Notes: generated by a model from the sequence alone, not told the origin. 64,000 nt of DNA from Actinopolyspora lacussalsi (GCA_030803735.1 JAURUC010000001.1:1187501-1251500), one strand, 5' to 3'; positions 34,617 to 45,207 are shown, counted from the first letter of the stretch. Program-made: numbers and translations.

Positions 34617-35026
34617 GATCGGTCACTGTCCCCGGATCGGGGCAGGGTTCCCAGTTCGGATCCCAGCTTCTGCACCACCGCGTGGAACCGCTGGGTCGCC
34701 GGCCCCATGTCGACCTTCTTGGTGGTCGACACGCCCATGTAGGCATGGGGCCCGGCGGCGATGAGAAAGATGTAGCCCGTGTCGAACTCGATGAGCGTCT
34801 GGTTCCACGTGGGTTGCGCGCCGCAGAACTCCGTGGCCGCGGCGGAGGAACCGCGCAGCGAGGCCAGACACGCCGCGAACCGGTCGGCGTCGGCCTCACC
34901 GATGTCTCCCGTGGCCGTGATCACCAATCCGTCTCTGGCTAAGACCACGGCGCTGCGTACCTCCGGCAGCAGCACGTCGTCGAGCATCCAACGGAGTTCC
35001 GGGCGCCGGACGGTGTTCGTACTCAT
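34613..35026 (-). CDS. cvnB: CvnB: roadblock/LC7-domain protein of the conservon
   Basis: 137 residues, roadblock/LC7 fold: LRWMLDDVLLPEVRSAVVLARDGLVI, then FIEFDTGY-type central strands (TLIEFDTGYIFLIAAGP) and a final helix. Roadblock proteins are GTPase-activating or scaffold partners of MglA-like GTPases. Start overlaps the sensor-gene end by 4 nt. Confidence 0.93.
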   Translation of the reverse strand: MSTNTVRRPELRWMLDDVLLPEVRSAVVLARDGLVITATGDIGEADADRFAACLASLRGSSAAATEFCGAQPTWNQTLIEFDTGYIFLIAAGPHAYMGVSTTKKVDMGPATQRFHAVVQKLGSELGTLPRSGDSDRS

Positions 35027-36336
35027 GCGTGGGGGTCCTCATCCTCGTTCTCACCAACGGACACGGCACTGCTGGAGTCACTGGCCTGCTGCCAGGCAGC
35101 CAACCCCGCGGCGCTGTCGGAGTCCGCGGGCGGTGCCGAGTCGGCTTGTGCCGCGGCGGTTTCCCGTGTCCTGCGACTGCGTTTGGGCAGTCCTCCCGAA
35201 GTGCGCTGCCGAGCGGGGGTGGACTGCTCCTCGCCACCGGCCGACTCGGTGGACGCCTTCTGACGGACCTCGTTCTCGTCGGGGGTCTCGATATGGGTCA
35301 GCAACTCGTTGGGCACGAACACCACTGCCCGCATCCCGCCGTAGAGTGGTGGGGCGTCCACGGAGACGGTCAGTCCGTAACGGACGGCCAGCAGCCCGAC
35401 GACGGCGAATCCGACACGGGGAGGATCACCGATCTCGTCCAGGGCGATCTCCTGTTTCGACAACAGCCGTTCGGCTCGGCGCCGTTCCTCCAGCGGCATG
35501 CCGACTCCCGCGTCGTCGATCGTGATGGCGACGCCGTTGTGGGCGTGCTGCACTCCGACCGCGACCTGGGCGTACGGCGGGGAGTAACGCGCGGCGTTGT
35601 CCAGCAGCTCCGCCACCAACAGGACCAGTGGTTCCACCACGCGAGTGATAACACCGAGATCGCCGACGGAATCGCCCTGTGTGCTGGGGTTGTAGGCACT
35701 CACGGAGATGCGCTGGTAATCCCTGATCTGCGACTGGGCACCGCGGAGAATGTCCTGCAGACTCGTCGCCGAACGTTGCTGCCCGATCCAGGCCCCGAAC
35801 AGCACGGCGAACCCCCGCAGCCGCCTGCTGAGCTGGGAACCGGCGTGGTCGATGGTGTAGAGATCGGCGAGCACATCGGCGTCGTCGTGCCGGTGTTGCA
35901 TGTCCGACACCGCCATGTGCTGTTCGGAGGCCAGCCCGCGCACCGTGTCCAGCACACCGGTCAGGGTGCGTCGTGAGGAGTGTTCGGTGTGCTCGCGAGT
36001 GGCACGCACGATCCGCTCGATCACGTCGACGAGTTCGGCGAGCGAGTCGGAGGCGAACGTGCCGTCCTCCTGCCGCAACGGACCCGGCACCGGGGCGCTC
36101 GACATCCCGTTGAGGGATTCGGCCAGCGCGGGCAACCGCTTGGTCCTCAGGTGTTCGAGCTCGGCGAGATGCTGCTCACGCTCCCGAACGAGCTCCATTA
36201 TCCGCTGTCGCTGGCGCGCGATGGCCGCCGCCCCTGCTACCGCCAGGGCGGTCAAACCGGCGGCGCCCGCCGATCGCACCACCGACGCGACACTCCAACG
36301 GTGGTGGGGCGAGGTCTTTGGGTGTTGTGTTGTCAT
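35023..36336 (-). CDS. cvnA: CvnA: membrane histidine-kinase-like sensor of the conservon
   Basis: 437 residues, start ATG after GAGGGACGC. One membrane helix near residues 17-37 (VVRSAGAAGLTALAVAG) anchors the protein. A coiled stretch (ELVREREQHLAELEHLRTKR) and helical region lead to a GHKL ATPase fold with ELLDNAARYSPP (N-box) and DDAGVGMP (G-box). As in other CvnA proteins the usual phosphoacceptor His block is lacking, so it may sense without phosphotransfer. The last 90 residues are charged and disordered. First gene of the six-gene conservon. Confidence 0.93.
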   Translation of the reverse strand: MTTQHPKTSPHHRWSVASVVRSAGAAGLTALAVAGAAAIARQRQRIMELVREREQHLAELEHLRTKRLPALAESLNGMSSAPVPGPLRQEDGTFASDSLAELVDVIERIVRATREHTEHSSRRTLTGVLDTVRGLASEQHMAVSDMQHRHDDADVLADLYTIDHAGSQLSRRLRGFAVLFGAWIGQQRSATSLQDILRGAQSQIRDYQRISVSAYNPSTQGDSVGDLGVITRVVEPLVLLVAELLDNAARYSPPYAQVAVGVQHAHNGVAITIDDAGVGMPLEERRRAERLLSKQEIALDEIGDPPRVGFAVVGLLAVRYGLTVSVDAPPLYGGMRAVVFVPNELLTHIETPDENEVRQKASTESAGGEEQSTPARQRTSGGLPKRSRRTRETAAAQADSAPPADSDSAAGLAAWQQASDSSSAVSVGENEDEDPHA

Positions 36337-36775
36337 GCGTCCCTCGTGAACGAACGTGCGGGGCACCATGCGTCATGGCAGCCACGGAGACGACACCGCC
36401 GTCGCCGGAGTTGGTCCGTGCCCGGCGACTTGAGGTCCATGACGGACTTGCCCGGCACAACTCCGGTGCGGTGAGGTGGTCGCGGGCAAGATCGTACGCA
36501 ACCAGCGGAATCACTCCTAGCGGCGGCGGGTACTAATACCGATCGGAGTACCACTAGAGTGTGAAAGACGTGTATCCGTCCACACAGGATCACTTATTCG
36601 CCGGAATCCTCCGAAGCGACATGTTTCGGAAACTTCGCGGCACTTACCCGGAAGAGACCGGCGAATCCGATGAAGGGACGAGAAAGACACTCGGGTCCGC
36701 TTGGGAAATCCGCGGCAAAGCCCGCACCGAGCTCGCGCACGGCTTCGGAAGCGGCACTCGCCCGGCCCGAACGGT
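36337..36775. other. Gene-free region upstream of the conservon
   Basis: About 440 nt including the conservon promoter (minus strand) and the 3' side of the SRPBCC gene. An imperfect palindrome TACTAATACCGATCGGAGTA occurs near 36533-36552. No gene supported. Confidence 0.35.
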
Positions 36776-37240
36776 TCAACCGCGCTCGACGGCCGCTCGT
36801 AGCGCGTGCAGAGTGCGCTCGATGTTGCGTTGATTTGCTTCCTGCCTGTGGGCCTCGCCGGTGGTATCGGCGCTGACCGGGGTGTACCAGGCAGGACGAC
36901 GGTCCCAGGCACTTTCCACCACGAGACAGCCCGCATCGGTGGAACTGAGCTCGAAACGCCAGTGCGAGACCGGTGTGTCACCGTCGTCGACGTCGAATGC
37001 GAAGCATTGTCCACTTTCGGCTACACGCACAGTAGCCACTGTCGACCAGGTTTTATCACCGTTCCGGTTGAAGCCACGAAAACGAACTCCCGGGCGTGGA
37101 GATGATTCGTCCAGCCAGGTGCAGGACTCGAGTTCCTCGGAGACTTCGGCGAGCACGTCGAGATCGGTGAGCATCCGGTAGACGAGCTCGGGCGGAACCG
37201 CCATCTCGAGCTCAGCGCGGGCCGCGGGTTCCAGCACCAT
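36776..37240 (-). CDS. SRPBCC-family (polyketide cyclase/START-like) protein
   Basis: 154 residues. The small START-like pattern is visible: ELEMAVPPELVYRMLTDLDVLAEVSEELE, GVRFRGFNRNGDKTWSTVA (each in part), FDVDDGDTPVSHWRFEL and a long final helix. Typical of actinobacterial dehydrase-like SRPBCC proteins that bind hydrophobic ligands. Divergent from the BCCT transporter. Function unknown. Confidence 0.85.
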   Translation of the reverse strand: MVLEPAARAELEMAVPPELVYRMLTDLDVLAEVSEELESCTWLDESSPRPGVRFRGFNRNGDKTWSTVATVRVAESGQCFAFDVDDGDTPVSHWRFELSSTDAGCLVVESAWDRRPAWYTPVSADTTGEAHRQEANQRNIERTLHALRAAVERG

Positions 37241-37501
37241 TACCTCCTGGTAAGAACGACTCTCCCCAAGTTAACCCGCTGTTGGCGTGTGGTTCTCGCC
37301 CGAGGGGCTGTACCGCCAACCACAGTCGCACCGGAACCGGGATCAGGATCGATACAGTTCTCGAAACCGGGCGTCGAGCGGGCGGACGCGAATGTCTGCT
37401 CTGCATGGAACGGTCCGATAGAGGACGATAGTGCGCGGGCCCCAAGCGTCCCGGTGTCCTCACCGCGGGCGCCCCGCAGCGCTCGGGGATGGTGATCCAC
37501 A

Positions 37502-39187
37502 GTGATTCGAGATTACATCAGAACACATACGAATCCCCCGGTCTTCATCATCTCGGGGATCGTGGCCATAGCATTCGTGTTGTGGGGCGTGCTGGCCCCG
37601 GCGAACGTCGACACGGTAGCGAGCAACGTCAACAGCTTCATCACGACCAACTTCGGCTGGCTCTACATCCTGTCGGCCACGCTGTTCCTCATCTTCGTGG
37701 TCGTGATCATGCTGAGCAGGTTCGGCAACATACGGCTCGGTCCGCCGGACTCCAAACCGGAGTACGGCAGGTTGCCATGGTTCGCCATGCTGTTCACGGC
37801 GGGCATGGGTATCGGGCTGGTCTACTTCGCGGTCAGCGAGCCGGTTTCGCACTACCTCAACCCACCCACCGGCCCCGGTGGTACCGAGGCGGACGTCTCC
37901 GAGGCGATGAACCTCACTTTCTTCCACTGGGGACTGCATCCCTGGGCGATCTACATCGTGCTGGGGCTGTCGCTGGGTTACTTCGCGTTCCGCAGAGGAA
38001 TGCCACTGCGCCCTGCCGCGGCGTTCTATCCGCTGCTCGGCGACCGCATCTACGGCTGGGTGGGACACCTGATCGACATCCTCGCCGTGTTCGGCACGTT
38101 GTTCGGCCTGGCCACCTCGCTCGGGATCGGTGGCCAGCAGGTGGGCGCCGGACTGGAGACTCTGTTCGGCATTCCGAACACGGCCACGCTGCAGGTGATC
38201 CTGATCCTGTCCATCACGGCGATCGCGGTCGTGTCGGTGATGCTCGGCATCGACAAGGGCATCCGCAACCTGTCGCTGATCAACCTGTGGCTGGCGTTCG
38301 CCCTGATGGTGTTCGTGTTCGTAGTGGCCTCCTCGCGCGACATCGTCAACGCACTGGCGAACAACATCGGCACCTACCTGCAGAACCTGCCGTTGACGAG
38401 CTTCGAGACCTACCCCGGCAACGCGGCGGCCCGGGAATGGCAGGCCGACTGGACCCTGTTCTACTGGGGATGGTGGATCTCCTGGTCCCCCTTCGTGGGA
38501 ATGTTCCTTGCCAGGATCTCGTACGGACGTACGATTCGGCAGTTCATCGCCGGTGCCCTGTTCGCACCGGTCGGGGCCTCGATGGTGTGGCTGACGGTGT
38601 TCGGCGACGCGGCGCTGCAGCGGCTTCGTGCCAACCCGAACAACCCCATCGGCGACGCGAGTTCGGAAACCGCGATGTTCGTGCTGTTCAATCAACTACC
38701 GGTGGTCGAGGTAGTCAGCATACTGGCCTCGGTACTGGCGATCATCGTGGTTGTGCTGTTCTTCGCCACCTCCTCGGACTCCGGCTCGCTTGTGGTCGAC
38801 ATCCTCACCAACGGCGGTGATCCGCGTCCGAGATGGCAGCAGCGGCTGTTCTGGGCCGTGCTGGAGGGTGTGATCGCCGCGGTGTTGCTGGCTGCGGGAG
38901 CGGTCAGCGGGGCGGACGCGCTGAGCGCGTTGCAGACCGCCTCGATCGTGGCCGGACTGCCGTTCTGCATCGTGCTGCTGCTGATGTGCGTGGGTCTGAG
39001 CAGGGCACTGAATCAGGAACGCCGCACACTGCCCCGAACGGAGGAGCCGAGCCCTTTAATCGGTCTCCGGGAGAGCGCGACCAGACGGACGAGGACGGGA
39101 CCGACCGGTGAGCCGGGCGGAGGTAGCACGACGAGTACCTCCGAGGAGGACACCCGACGAAACGATTCCGGTCGCGATCAGGAGTGA
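37502..39187 (+). CDS. BCCT-family betaine/choline/carnitine transporter
   Basis: 561 residues from GTG with twelve membrane helices. The family signature FTAGMGIGLVYFAVSEP (about residue 101) has the GxGxG of Na+-coupled BCCT carriers, and TLFYWGWWISWSPFVGMFLARIS (about 318-340, in part) is the conserved Trp-rich substrate/sodium region. The last 60 residues are charged, including Arg-rich stretches (SATRRTRTGPTGEPGG), as in osmosensing BetP-type tails. Expected to take up compatible solutes such as glycine betaine under salt stress. Confidence 0.95.
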   Translation: MIRDYIRTHTNPPVFIISGIVAIAFVLWGVLAPANVDTVASNVNSFITTNFGWLYILSATLFLIFVVVIMLSRFGNIRLGPPDSKPEYGRLPWFAMLFTAGMGIGLVYFAVSEPVSHYLNPPTGPGGTEADVSEAMNLTFFHWGLHPWAIYIVLGLSLGYFAFRRGMPLRPAAAFYPLLGDRIYGWVGHLIDILAVFGTLFGLATSLGIGGQQVGAGLETLFGIPNTATLQVILILSITAIAVVSVMLGIDKGIRNLSLINLWLAFALMVFVFVVASSRDIVNALANNIGTYLQNLPLTSFETYPGNAAAREWQADWTLFYWGWWISWSPFVGMFLARISYGRTIRQFIAGALFAPVGASMVWLTVFGDAALQRLRANPNNPIGDASSETAMFVLFNQLPVVEVVSILASVLAIIVVVLFFATSSDSGSLVVDILTNGGDPRPRWQQRLFWAVLEGVIAAVLLAAGAVSGADALSALQTASIVAGLPFCIVLLLMCVGLSRALNQERRTLPRTEEPSPLIGLRESATRRTRTGPTGEPGGGSTTSTSEEDTRRNDSGRDQE

Positions 39188-39204
39188 ATCCACGAGTCGA
39201 GCAC

Positions 39205-39243
39205 AGCGGCCGGTCGGACCTCACCCGGGTCCGACCGGCCGCT
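39205..39243. terminator. Bidirectional hairpin between BCCT and arabinanase genes
   Basis: A perfect 16-bp stem (39205-39220 with 39228-39243) and a 7-nt loop lies in the convergent spacer. No T-tract. Confidence 0.75.
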
Positions 39244-39266
39244 TCACCACGAGCGGAACCGAGAGC

Positions 39267-40250
39267 TCACGTCACGTAGGGCCACCCCTGGGAGTCCCAG
39301 TCGAGCAGGTTGATCCCCAGCTTGTGCGCGCCGGAGTCGTTGGCGTCGTAGTAGTGGTAGACCAGCAGGCTGCCGTCGCTGTCGTGCATCACGCTCTGCC
39401 CACCGGGCCCGATGATGTTGTCGTGGCTTCCGAGTATTCGCGTACCACCACCCTGCAGCATGGGGGTTCCGGAGCGGTCCACATAGGGACCGGTGGGCGA
39501 GGTGGAACGTCCGACCATGACCCGGTACGTGCTGTCGGTGCCCTGACAGCACTGTCCGAAAGAGGTGATCAGGTAGAAGTAGCCGTCACGCTCGACGATC
39601 TCCGGAGCCTCGACGGCGTCCGAGGCTGGACCGCTGGCGAGATGGTGGAGCGTTCGGTCCGTACCGTGCTGCTTTCCCGTGGCGGGGTCGAGCCTGATCA
39701 TGCGGATCCCGCTCCAGAAGGAGCCGAAGGCCAGCCACCACTTTCCGGAGCTGTCGACGAACAGGTTCGGATCGATGGCGTTGTGGTTGTCGCTGGTGGT
39801 CGTGCTATAGACGATGCCCTGGTCCTGCCAGTCACCGGGCGCCGCGGTCGTGCTGGTGGCCAGACCGATCGCCGAGTGGTTGGATCCGAACGAGGAGGCG
39901 GCGTAGTACAGCCAGTACCTGCCGTTGTGGTGGGAGACGTCCGGGGCCCATATGTCGCCCTCGGAATTGTAGTCGTGGATCCAGGAGGGAGTACTGGTGA
40001 ACGCCGAACCGGTACGTTCGAAGTCGGTTCTGTCGACGGAAAGGCGCTGCTGAATCCCGCCACCGGTGGAAAACAATCGGTAGCCGGAATCCGTACGCAA
40101 CATGGATGGGTCGTGTGCGCCGATATCGCCGGTCACGGCACCGGGCATCGGGTAGTCCGCCGCGGCGGCGCCGGGGGCGGCGATTCCGAGGCTCGTCAGC
40201 AAAGCGGCGATGACACCCGCTATCCGAAGTGGAATTCGTTTGGTGAACAT
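39267..40250 (-). CDS. Secreted GH43 arabinan endo-1,5-alpha-L-arabinosidase-like enzyme
   Basis: 327 residues, start ATG after GAGGAGCCC, with a Sec signal peptide (MFTKRIPLRIAGVIAALLTS start, cleavage near GAAAADY). The five-bladed GH43 fold is marked by GAHDPSM (catalytic base Asp), AIDPNLFVD (pKa-modulating Asp) and VEAPEIV (acid Glu), plus DIWAPDVSHHNGRYWLYYA and FGSFWSGIR. The closest fit is endo-arabinanase (GH43 subfamily 5 type). It would cut alpha-1,5-arabinan of plant pectin outside the cell. Confidence 0.93.
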   Translation of the reverse strand: MFTKRIPLRIAGVIAALLTSLGIAAPGAAAADYPMPGAVTGDIGAHDPSMLRTDSGYRLFSTGGGIQQRLSVDRTDFERTGSAFTSTPSWIHDYNSEGDIWAPDVSHHNGRYWLYYAASSFGSNHSAIGLATSTTAAPGDWQDQGIVYSTTTSDNHNAIDPNLFVDSSGKWWLAFGSFWSGIRMIRLDPATGKQHGTDRTLHHLASGPASDAVEAPEIVERDGYFYLITSFGQCCQGTDSTYRVMVGRSTSPTGPYVDRSGTPMLQGGGTRILGSHDNIIGPGGQSVMHDSDGSLLVYHYYDANDSGAHKLGINLLDWDSQGWPYVT

Positions 40251-40584
40251 GGGCTCCTCAAAGGTTGTCCGTGCTCGGCACACTAGGAATCACGCGTTCA
40301 CCTGACCGGCCATGACACGCTGGTCCACTCGACCGGGCAATGTGAGCCACCCGAACGCGGTAGCCGATCGTTCCGAAACCAGCCGTTCGAAAAGCCGAAC
40401 ACTGTTCGGTCAAGTTAGGGCGAGGTGACGTCACGGTCAACACAATCCGACGCACAGCGTCCTTTCGGCGGTGCCCGGCACCGCCGATTCGGCGCAGCCA
40501 CGTACCGAATAGCCGGACGTCTACCCGTCACCTTTCGAAACCCGAATCCTCTCCGGGAAAACGACGGCAACGGACTCCTACCGC
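40251..40584. other. Gene-free region upstream of the arabinanase
   Basis: About 335 nt containing the arabinanase promoter and a near-perfect palindrome TCGGCGGTGCCCGGCACCGCCGA (40465-40487; arms TCGGCGGTGCC and GGCACCGCCGA). It could be a terminator for the GntR gene or an operator. No gene supported. Confidence 0.45.
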
Positions 40585-41331
40585 TCATCTGGTCTGCAAC
40601 AACGGCACGGCGGGAGCCCCACTGGGCAACATGTACTTGCCGATCATCAGCGGCGTGCTGTCCTCGCGGACCACCTGGGTGATCAACACCACCGGGGTGT
40701 CGGCCGGACGCTGGAAGGCCACACCGCGTTGCCCTCCCAGCACTGTCGCCGTGATCCCGCTCGACCCGCGCAGCGAAAGCCCGGGAGAGCGCGAGGTCAG
40801 CACGTCCAACATGGTCCTCGGCTCCTCCGAGGCGACACGCAACGCTTCCGGCAGGTCCGGATCCAGCTCGACGAGGGTCTCGTCCGGCAGAATCCATTCC
40901 TGGACCAGGCAGGCGGGCGAACCCTCGACGTCGACGATGCTCTCCCAGAACCGGATCTCGCTGGCCGCGGGGACCGGCAGGTGTTGCAGCACCAGGTCGG
41001 TCGGCTCTTCGGTGGAGCGGGCCAGCGCACGAACGCCTGTCGCCTCGGCACCCAGCAACTTCTCCACGGAGCCCAGGCGTTCGAAACCCCGGTGCGGGGT
41101 CCCGGTGCTGACCGTGCGACCCACCCCCCGACGAACCGTGATCACCCCGTCCTCCTGCAACAGGATCAGCGCCTCCCGCAGCGCTGGGCGACTCACCCCC
41201 AGCTCACCGGCGAGTTCGGGTTCGGACGGCAGTGCCGAGCCGGGTGGGTAGTGTCCTTGGCGGACGGCCTCCACGATCCGCTCGTAGAGCTCCACCGACG
41301 GTCTGCGCTGTGATCCACGACTGCCCGGCAC
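40585..41331 (-). CDS. GntR/HutC-type transcriptional regulator with UTRA-like ligand domain
   Basis: 248 residues from GTG, GAGGTGA just upstream. N-terminal winged helix: YPPGSALPSEPELAGELGVSRPALREALILL (in part) and GVGRTVS. The C-terminal 150 residues fit a UTRA ligand-binding domain. It faces the adenosine-deaminase gene, and both promoters carry a TTGTCnGACAA operator, so it very probably represses that gene and itself. Ligand likely a nucleoside or purine intermediate (inference). Confidence 0.9.
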   Translation of the reverse strand: MPGSRGSQRRPSVELYERIVEAVRQGHYPPGSALPSEPELAGELGVSRPALREALILLQEDGVITVRRGVGRTVSTGTPHRGFERLGSVEKLLGAEATGVRALARSTEEPTDLVLQHLPVPAASEIRFWESIVDVEGSPACLVQEWILPDETLVELDPDLPEALRVASEEPRTMLDVLTSRSPGLSLRGSSGITATVLGGQRGVAFQRPADTPVVLITQVVREDSTPLMIGKYMLPSGAPAVPLLQTR

Positions 41332-41347
41332 ACTTCACCTCATTCGG

Positions 41348-41365
41348 AACTTTGTCAGACAAGTT
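41348..41365. promoter_or_regulatory. GntR operator, autoregulatory copy
   Basis: AACTTTGTCAGACAAGTT contains the core TTGTCAGACAA (41352-41362), 17 bp upstream of the GntR start codon. The centre matches the GntR consensus TnGTnnnACnA. Confidence 0.8.
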
Positions 41366-41495
41366 AGTTCCGAAGAGGCACCCTGGTCAATCAGCCGGGC
41401 CGAGCTGGGAACACAACAAGACAACCATGCGAAACGCCGATCGCAAGCAAAGTTTGACACCAGAGCGGCGCGAGGTGTAGACACTCGACCAATCA

Positions 41496-41513
41496 AACTT
41501 GTCTGACAACCTT
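41496..41513. promoter_or_regulatory. GntR operator upstream of adenosine deaminase
   Basis: AACTTGTCTGACAACCTT carries the core TTGTCTGACAA (41499-41509), 27 bp before the deaminase ATG, placed to block transcription initiation. Confidence 0.8.
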
Positions 41514-41535
41514 GCGCAAGGCAGAAGGAGCACTG

Positions 41536-42699
41536 ATGCGAGGGATGACCACCGGCCCCACGGACGAACAGCTCGTGCAGGCTCCGAAGGTACTGCTGCA
41601 CGACCACCTGGACGGTGGCCTGCGCCCGCGGACGGTCGCCGAACTCGCGGCGCGGAACGGCTACGAGCAGCTGCCGAGCACGGATCCCGAGGAGTTGGAG
41701 GGCTGGTTCGCCGCGGCGGCCGAGGCCGGCTCGCTGGAGGAATATCTGGAACGTTTCGCCCACACTGTCGGGGTGCTGCAGACTTCGGAGGCGCTGCACC
41801 GGGTCGCGGCGGAGTGCGCCGAGGACCTCGCCGCCGACGGGGTGGTATACGCCGAGATCCGTTATGCCCCCGAACTGAGCACCCAGGGCGGCCTGGAGTT
41901 GGACCAGGTGGTCGAGGCCATCCTGGCCGGATTCGCCGAGGGCGCGAACCGTGCGGCGCGGCACGGCAGGCGAATCAGGCTCGGGCTGCTGCTGTGTGCC
42001 ATGCGACAGGCCTCCCGTTCCTCCGAGATCGCCAGGCTGGCGGTACGTTACCGCGACGAGGGCGTGGTCGGTTTCGACATCGCCGGCCCGGAAGCGGGCC
42101 ATCCACCCACCCAGTCCTTGGAGGCGTTCGAGTACCTGCGCCGCGAGAACTTCCACTTCACCATTCACGCGGGCGAGGGTTTCGGGCTTCCCTCCATCTG
42201 GGAAGCGATCCAGTACTGCGGCGCGGCGCGCCTGGGGCACGGAGTTCGGATCCTCGACGACATCACGTTCGACGAGCACGGAACAGCCCACTTGGGGCGG
42301 CTCGCCTCCTTCGTGCGGGACCGGAGGATTCCGCTCGAGATGTGCCCGCGGTCCAACGTGCACACCGGGACGGTGAACTCCCTGCCGGAGCACCCCATCG
42401 CCCTGCTGCGGGGACTACACTTCCGCGTGACGGTCAACACCGACAACAGGCTGATGAGCCAGACGAGCATGAGTGGTGAGTTCCGCGAGCTCATCGACAC
42501 CTTCGGCTACACGCTGGACGATCTGCAGTGGTTCACGGTCAACGCGATGAAGTCGGCGTTCCTGCCGTTCAACCAGCGGCTCGCGCTGATCAACGAGGTG
42601 ATCAAACCCGGTTACGCCGCACTGCGCTCGGAGGCGTTGTTCGGCAGGGTGGACGACTCGGTGGGTCCGGTGGCGGCTCCCTCCGGAACCGGCGAGTGA
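41536..42699 (+). CDS. add: Adenosine deaminase
   Basis: 387 residues, ATG preceded by AAGGAG at 6 nt (a second ATG at 41545 is possible). Zinc and catalytic features: HDHLDGG (HxH, about residue 22), [10 protein letters not shown] (catalytic HAGE, about 214), GHGVRI, and [16 protein letters not shown] with the metal Asp region. Actinobacterial add proteins share the TDNRLMS form. It converts adenosine and deoxyadenosine to inosine forms in purine salvage. Probably repressed by the divergent GntR protein. Confidence 0.94.
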   Translation: MRGMTTGPTDEQLVQAPKVLLHDHLDGGLRPRTVAELAARNGYEQLPSTDPEELEGWFAAAAEAGSLEEYLERFAHTVGVLQTSEALHRVAAECAEDLAADGVVYAEIRYAPELSTQGGLELDQVVEAILAGFAEGANRAARHGRRIRLGLLLCAMRQASRSSEIARLAVRYRDEGVVGFDIAGPEAGHPPTQSLEAFEYLRRENFHFTIHAGEGFGLPSIWEAIQYCGAARLGHGVRILDDITFDEHGTAHLGRLASFVRDRRIPLEMCPRSNVHTGTVNSLPEHPIALLRGLHFRVTVNTDNRLMSQTSMSGEFRELIDTFGYTLDDLQWFTVNAMKSAFLPFNQRLALINEVIKPGYAALRSEALFGRVDDSVGPVAAPSGTGE

Positions 42700-42716
42700 G
42701 TTTCGGCAGCCTGGAT

Positions 42717-45080
42717 CTAGTGGGTGAACGAAGTGGTTTCCGCACGAACGGGATCGCCGCCGGCCCCGAGCGGGGTGCTCGCGGAGTCCTGGTGAGCGAC
42801 CCCGCGGAAACCGCGGAGTCGAAGGCTGTTGCCGACGACGAACACCGAGCTGAACGCCATGGCCGCCCCAGCGATCATGGGGTTGAGCAGTCCCGCCGCG
42901 GCCAGCGGCAACGCGGCCACGTTGTACCCGAACGCCCAGAACAGATTGCCCTTGATGGTCCGAAGCGTGCGCCTGGACAGTCGGATCGCGTCCACCGCGG
43001 CGCGCGGATCGCCACGCACCAGCGTGAGATCGCTGGCCTCGATCGCCACGTCGGTACCCGTTCCCATCGCCAGCCCCAGGTCGGCACGTGCGAGCGCCGC
43101 GGCGTCGTTGACCCCGTCACCGACCATGGCGACCACGCCGCCTCGGTCCTGGATACGCCCGACGACGTCGACCTTGTCCTCGGGCATCACCTCGGACCGG
43201 ACCTGCTCGATACCGACGCGGGCGGCGATGGAGCGGGCTACCGCGTCGTTGTCACCGGTCAACAGCACGGGGGTGAGCCCCAGTTCGCGCATTCCTCGCA
43301 CGGCCTGCGCGCTGCTGGGTTTGACGGTGTCGGCGACGACCAGCACGGCGCGGGCCTCACCGTCGCGGGCCACCACCACCGCGGTCGAGCCGTCCCGTTC
43401 GGCGGCCCGCTTGGCTTCGGCGAGTGGCCCGGGCAGCGTAATGCCCCGCTGCTCGATCAGCTGGGCGCGCCCCACGAGGACGGTGTGGCCGTCGACGGCT
43501 CCGTGTACGCCGAGTCCCTCGATGTTGCCGAATTCCTCGATCGCGGGCAGCGGACCCACCCGCTCGGCGGCGCCGCGAGCGATGGCCCGGGCGATCGGGT
43601 GCTCCGAGCCGTTCTCCAACGCTCCGGCCAAGGCCAACACCTCGGAGTCCGAACCGTCCTCGGTGGTGTGGACCGAGAGCAGCTCCATGTCGCCAGTGGT
43701 GATCGTTCCGGTCTTGTCCAGCACGACGGTGTCCACGCGGCGAGTGGACTCCAGCACCTCGGGGCCCTTGATCAGTATTCCCAGCTGAGCGCCTCTGCCG
43801 GTACCGACCAGAAGTGCCGTGGGGGTGGCCAGCCCCAGGGCACAGGGGCAGGCGATGATCAGCACGGCCACGGCGGCGGTGAACGCGGTGGTGACTCCGC
43901 CACCGGCGAACAGCCAGTACAGCAGCGTACCGAGCGCGAGGACGATCACGATCGGCACGAACACCGCCGAGACCCGATCGGCGAGACGCTGTACCCGCGC
44001 CTTGCCCGCCTGCGCGTCCTCGACCAGCTTGGCCATCCGGGCCAGCTGGGTGTCGGAACCGATCCGCGTGGCTCGCACGACCATCCGGCCGCCCGCGTTG
44101 ACCGTGGCACCGATCACGGTGTCACCGGGCTCGACCTCGACGGGCACGGATTCGCCGGTGAGCATGCTCGCGTCCACGGCCGAGCTGCCCTCGGTCACCA
44201 CTCCGTCGGTGGCGATCTTCTCACCGGGACGTACCACGAACAGGTCATCGACGCGCAGCTGTTCGACCGGAACGAGCGACTCCCGGCCGTCGCGCAGCAC
44301 CGCGACCTCTTTGGCGCCGAGCCGCAGCAGCGCACGTAGCGCCGCTCCGGATCGACGCTTGGAGCGGGCCTCGAAGTACCTGCCCGCCAGGATGAAGGTG
44401 GTCACGCCGGCGGCTACTTCGAGGTAGATCGAGCTCCCACCGTCGACGTGTCGCACCGAGAAATCGAAGGAGTGGGTCATGCCGGGAACCCCGGCGCCAC
44501 CGAACAGCAGGGCGTACAGCGACCAACCGAAGGCCGCCGAGGTACCCAGCGATATCAGGGTGTCCATCGTGACGGCGCCGTGGCGCAGGTTCGTCCAGGT
44601 GGCGCGGTGGAACGGCAGCGCCCCCCACACCAGAACCGGCGCGGCCAGGGTCAACGAGATCCACTGCCAGTAGGTGAACTGCAGCACGGGCACCATGGCC
44701 ATGGCGATGACGGGGGCCGAGAGCAGCGCCGAGACGATCAACCGCTGCCGGAGCAGCAGCTCGTCGCTCCCCGCGCTCTCGGCGGTCTCCGTGGCTTCAC
44801 CCGCCGTTTCGTCGCGGCTTTCGGGGCTGTAGGAGCCGGCGGGGGTGGCACTGTAGCCCGCCGCCTCGATGGTGCCGACGAGCCGCTCGGTACCGGTATC
44901 AGGGGGATGAGTAACCCTGACCTTCTCGGTGGCGTAGTTGACGGTGGCACTCACCCCGTCGAGCTTGTTGAGCTTGCGCTCGATCCGAGAGGCGCAGGAG
45001 GCGCAGGTCATTCCGCCGACCGACAGTTCGGTGTCGATCGCCTGCTCCGATGGGAGCGTGTCCTGTCGGCCGGTGGTCAT
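42717..45080 (-). CDS. copA: Copper-exporting P1B-type ATPase (CopA)
   Basis: 787 residues, start ATG after AGAGGGGA. One N-terminal heavy-metal domain (GMTCASC, about residues 20-26), about eight membrane helices, the intramembrane metal motif ACPCALGLA (CPC), phosphorylation motif [15 protein letters not shown] and the C-terminal N-domain HP motif (SEHPIARAI). CPC plus the single CxxC domain marks Cu(I) export. A CsoR-type operator lies about 113-127 bp upstream, and csoR is the upstream neighbour, so copper induction is expected. Confidence 0.96.
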   Translation of the reverse strand: MTTGRQDTLPSEQAIDTELSVGGMTCASCASRIERKLNKLDGVSATVNYATEKVRVTHPPDTGTERLVGTIEAAGYSATPAGSYSPESRDETAGEATETAESAGSDELLLRQRLIVSALLSAPVIAMAMVPVLQFTYWQWISLTLAAPVLVWGALPFHRATWTNLRHGAVTMDTLISLGTSAAFGWSLYALLFGGAGVPGMTHSFDFSVRHVDGGSSIYLEVAAGVTTFILAGRYFEARSKRRSGAALRALLRLGAKEVAVLRDGRESLVPVEQLRVDDLFVVRPGEKIATDGVVTEGSSAVDASMLTGESVPVEVEPGDTVIGATVNAGGRMVVRATRIGSDTQLARMAKLVEDAQAGKARVQRLADRVSAVFVPIVIVLALGTLLYWLFAGGGVTTAFTAAVAVLIIACPCALGLATPTALLVGTGRGAQLGILIKGPEVLESTRRVDTVVLDKTGTITTGDMELLSVHTTEDGSDSEVLALAGALENGSEHPIARAIARGAAERVGPLPAIEEFGNIEGLGVHGAVDGHTVLVGRAQLIEQRGITLPGPLAEAKRAAERDGSTAVVVARDGEARAVLVVADTVKPSSAQAVRGMRELGLTPVLLTGDNDAVARSIAARVGIEQVRSEVMPEDKVDVVGRIQDRGGVVAMVGDGVNDAAALARADLGLAMGTGTDVAIEASDLTLVRGDPRAAVDAIRLSRRTLRTIKGNLFWAFGYNVAALPLAAAGLLNPMIAGAAMAFSSVFVVGNSLRLRGFRGVAHQDSASTPLGAGGDPVRAETTSFTH

Positions 45081-45192
45081 CGCTGGTTCCCCTCTCGACA
45101 CGACCGGGAGCTTTCCGCGGCACCGCGACGGAGGTCGCCGGCGGCGACTCGTGACTGGCCGCGTTCGATATCGTGTTCCGAATCCAGCTATA

Positions 45193-45207
45193 TACCCTAC
45201 GGGGGTA
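45193..45207. promoter_or_regulatory. CsoR-type copper operator upstream of copA
   Basis: TACCCTACGGGGGTA has TACCC/GGGTA arms around a G-rich centre, the pattern of CsoR operators in actinobacteria. It lies 113 bp before the copA start. Confidence 0.7.
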
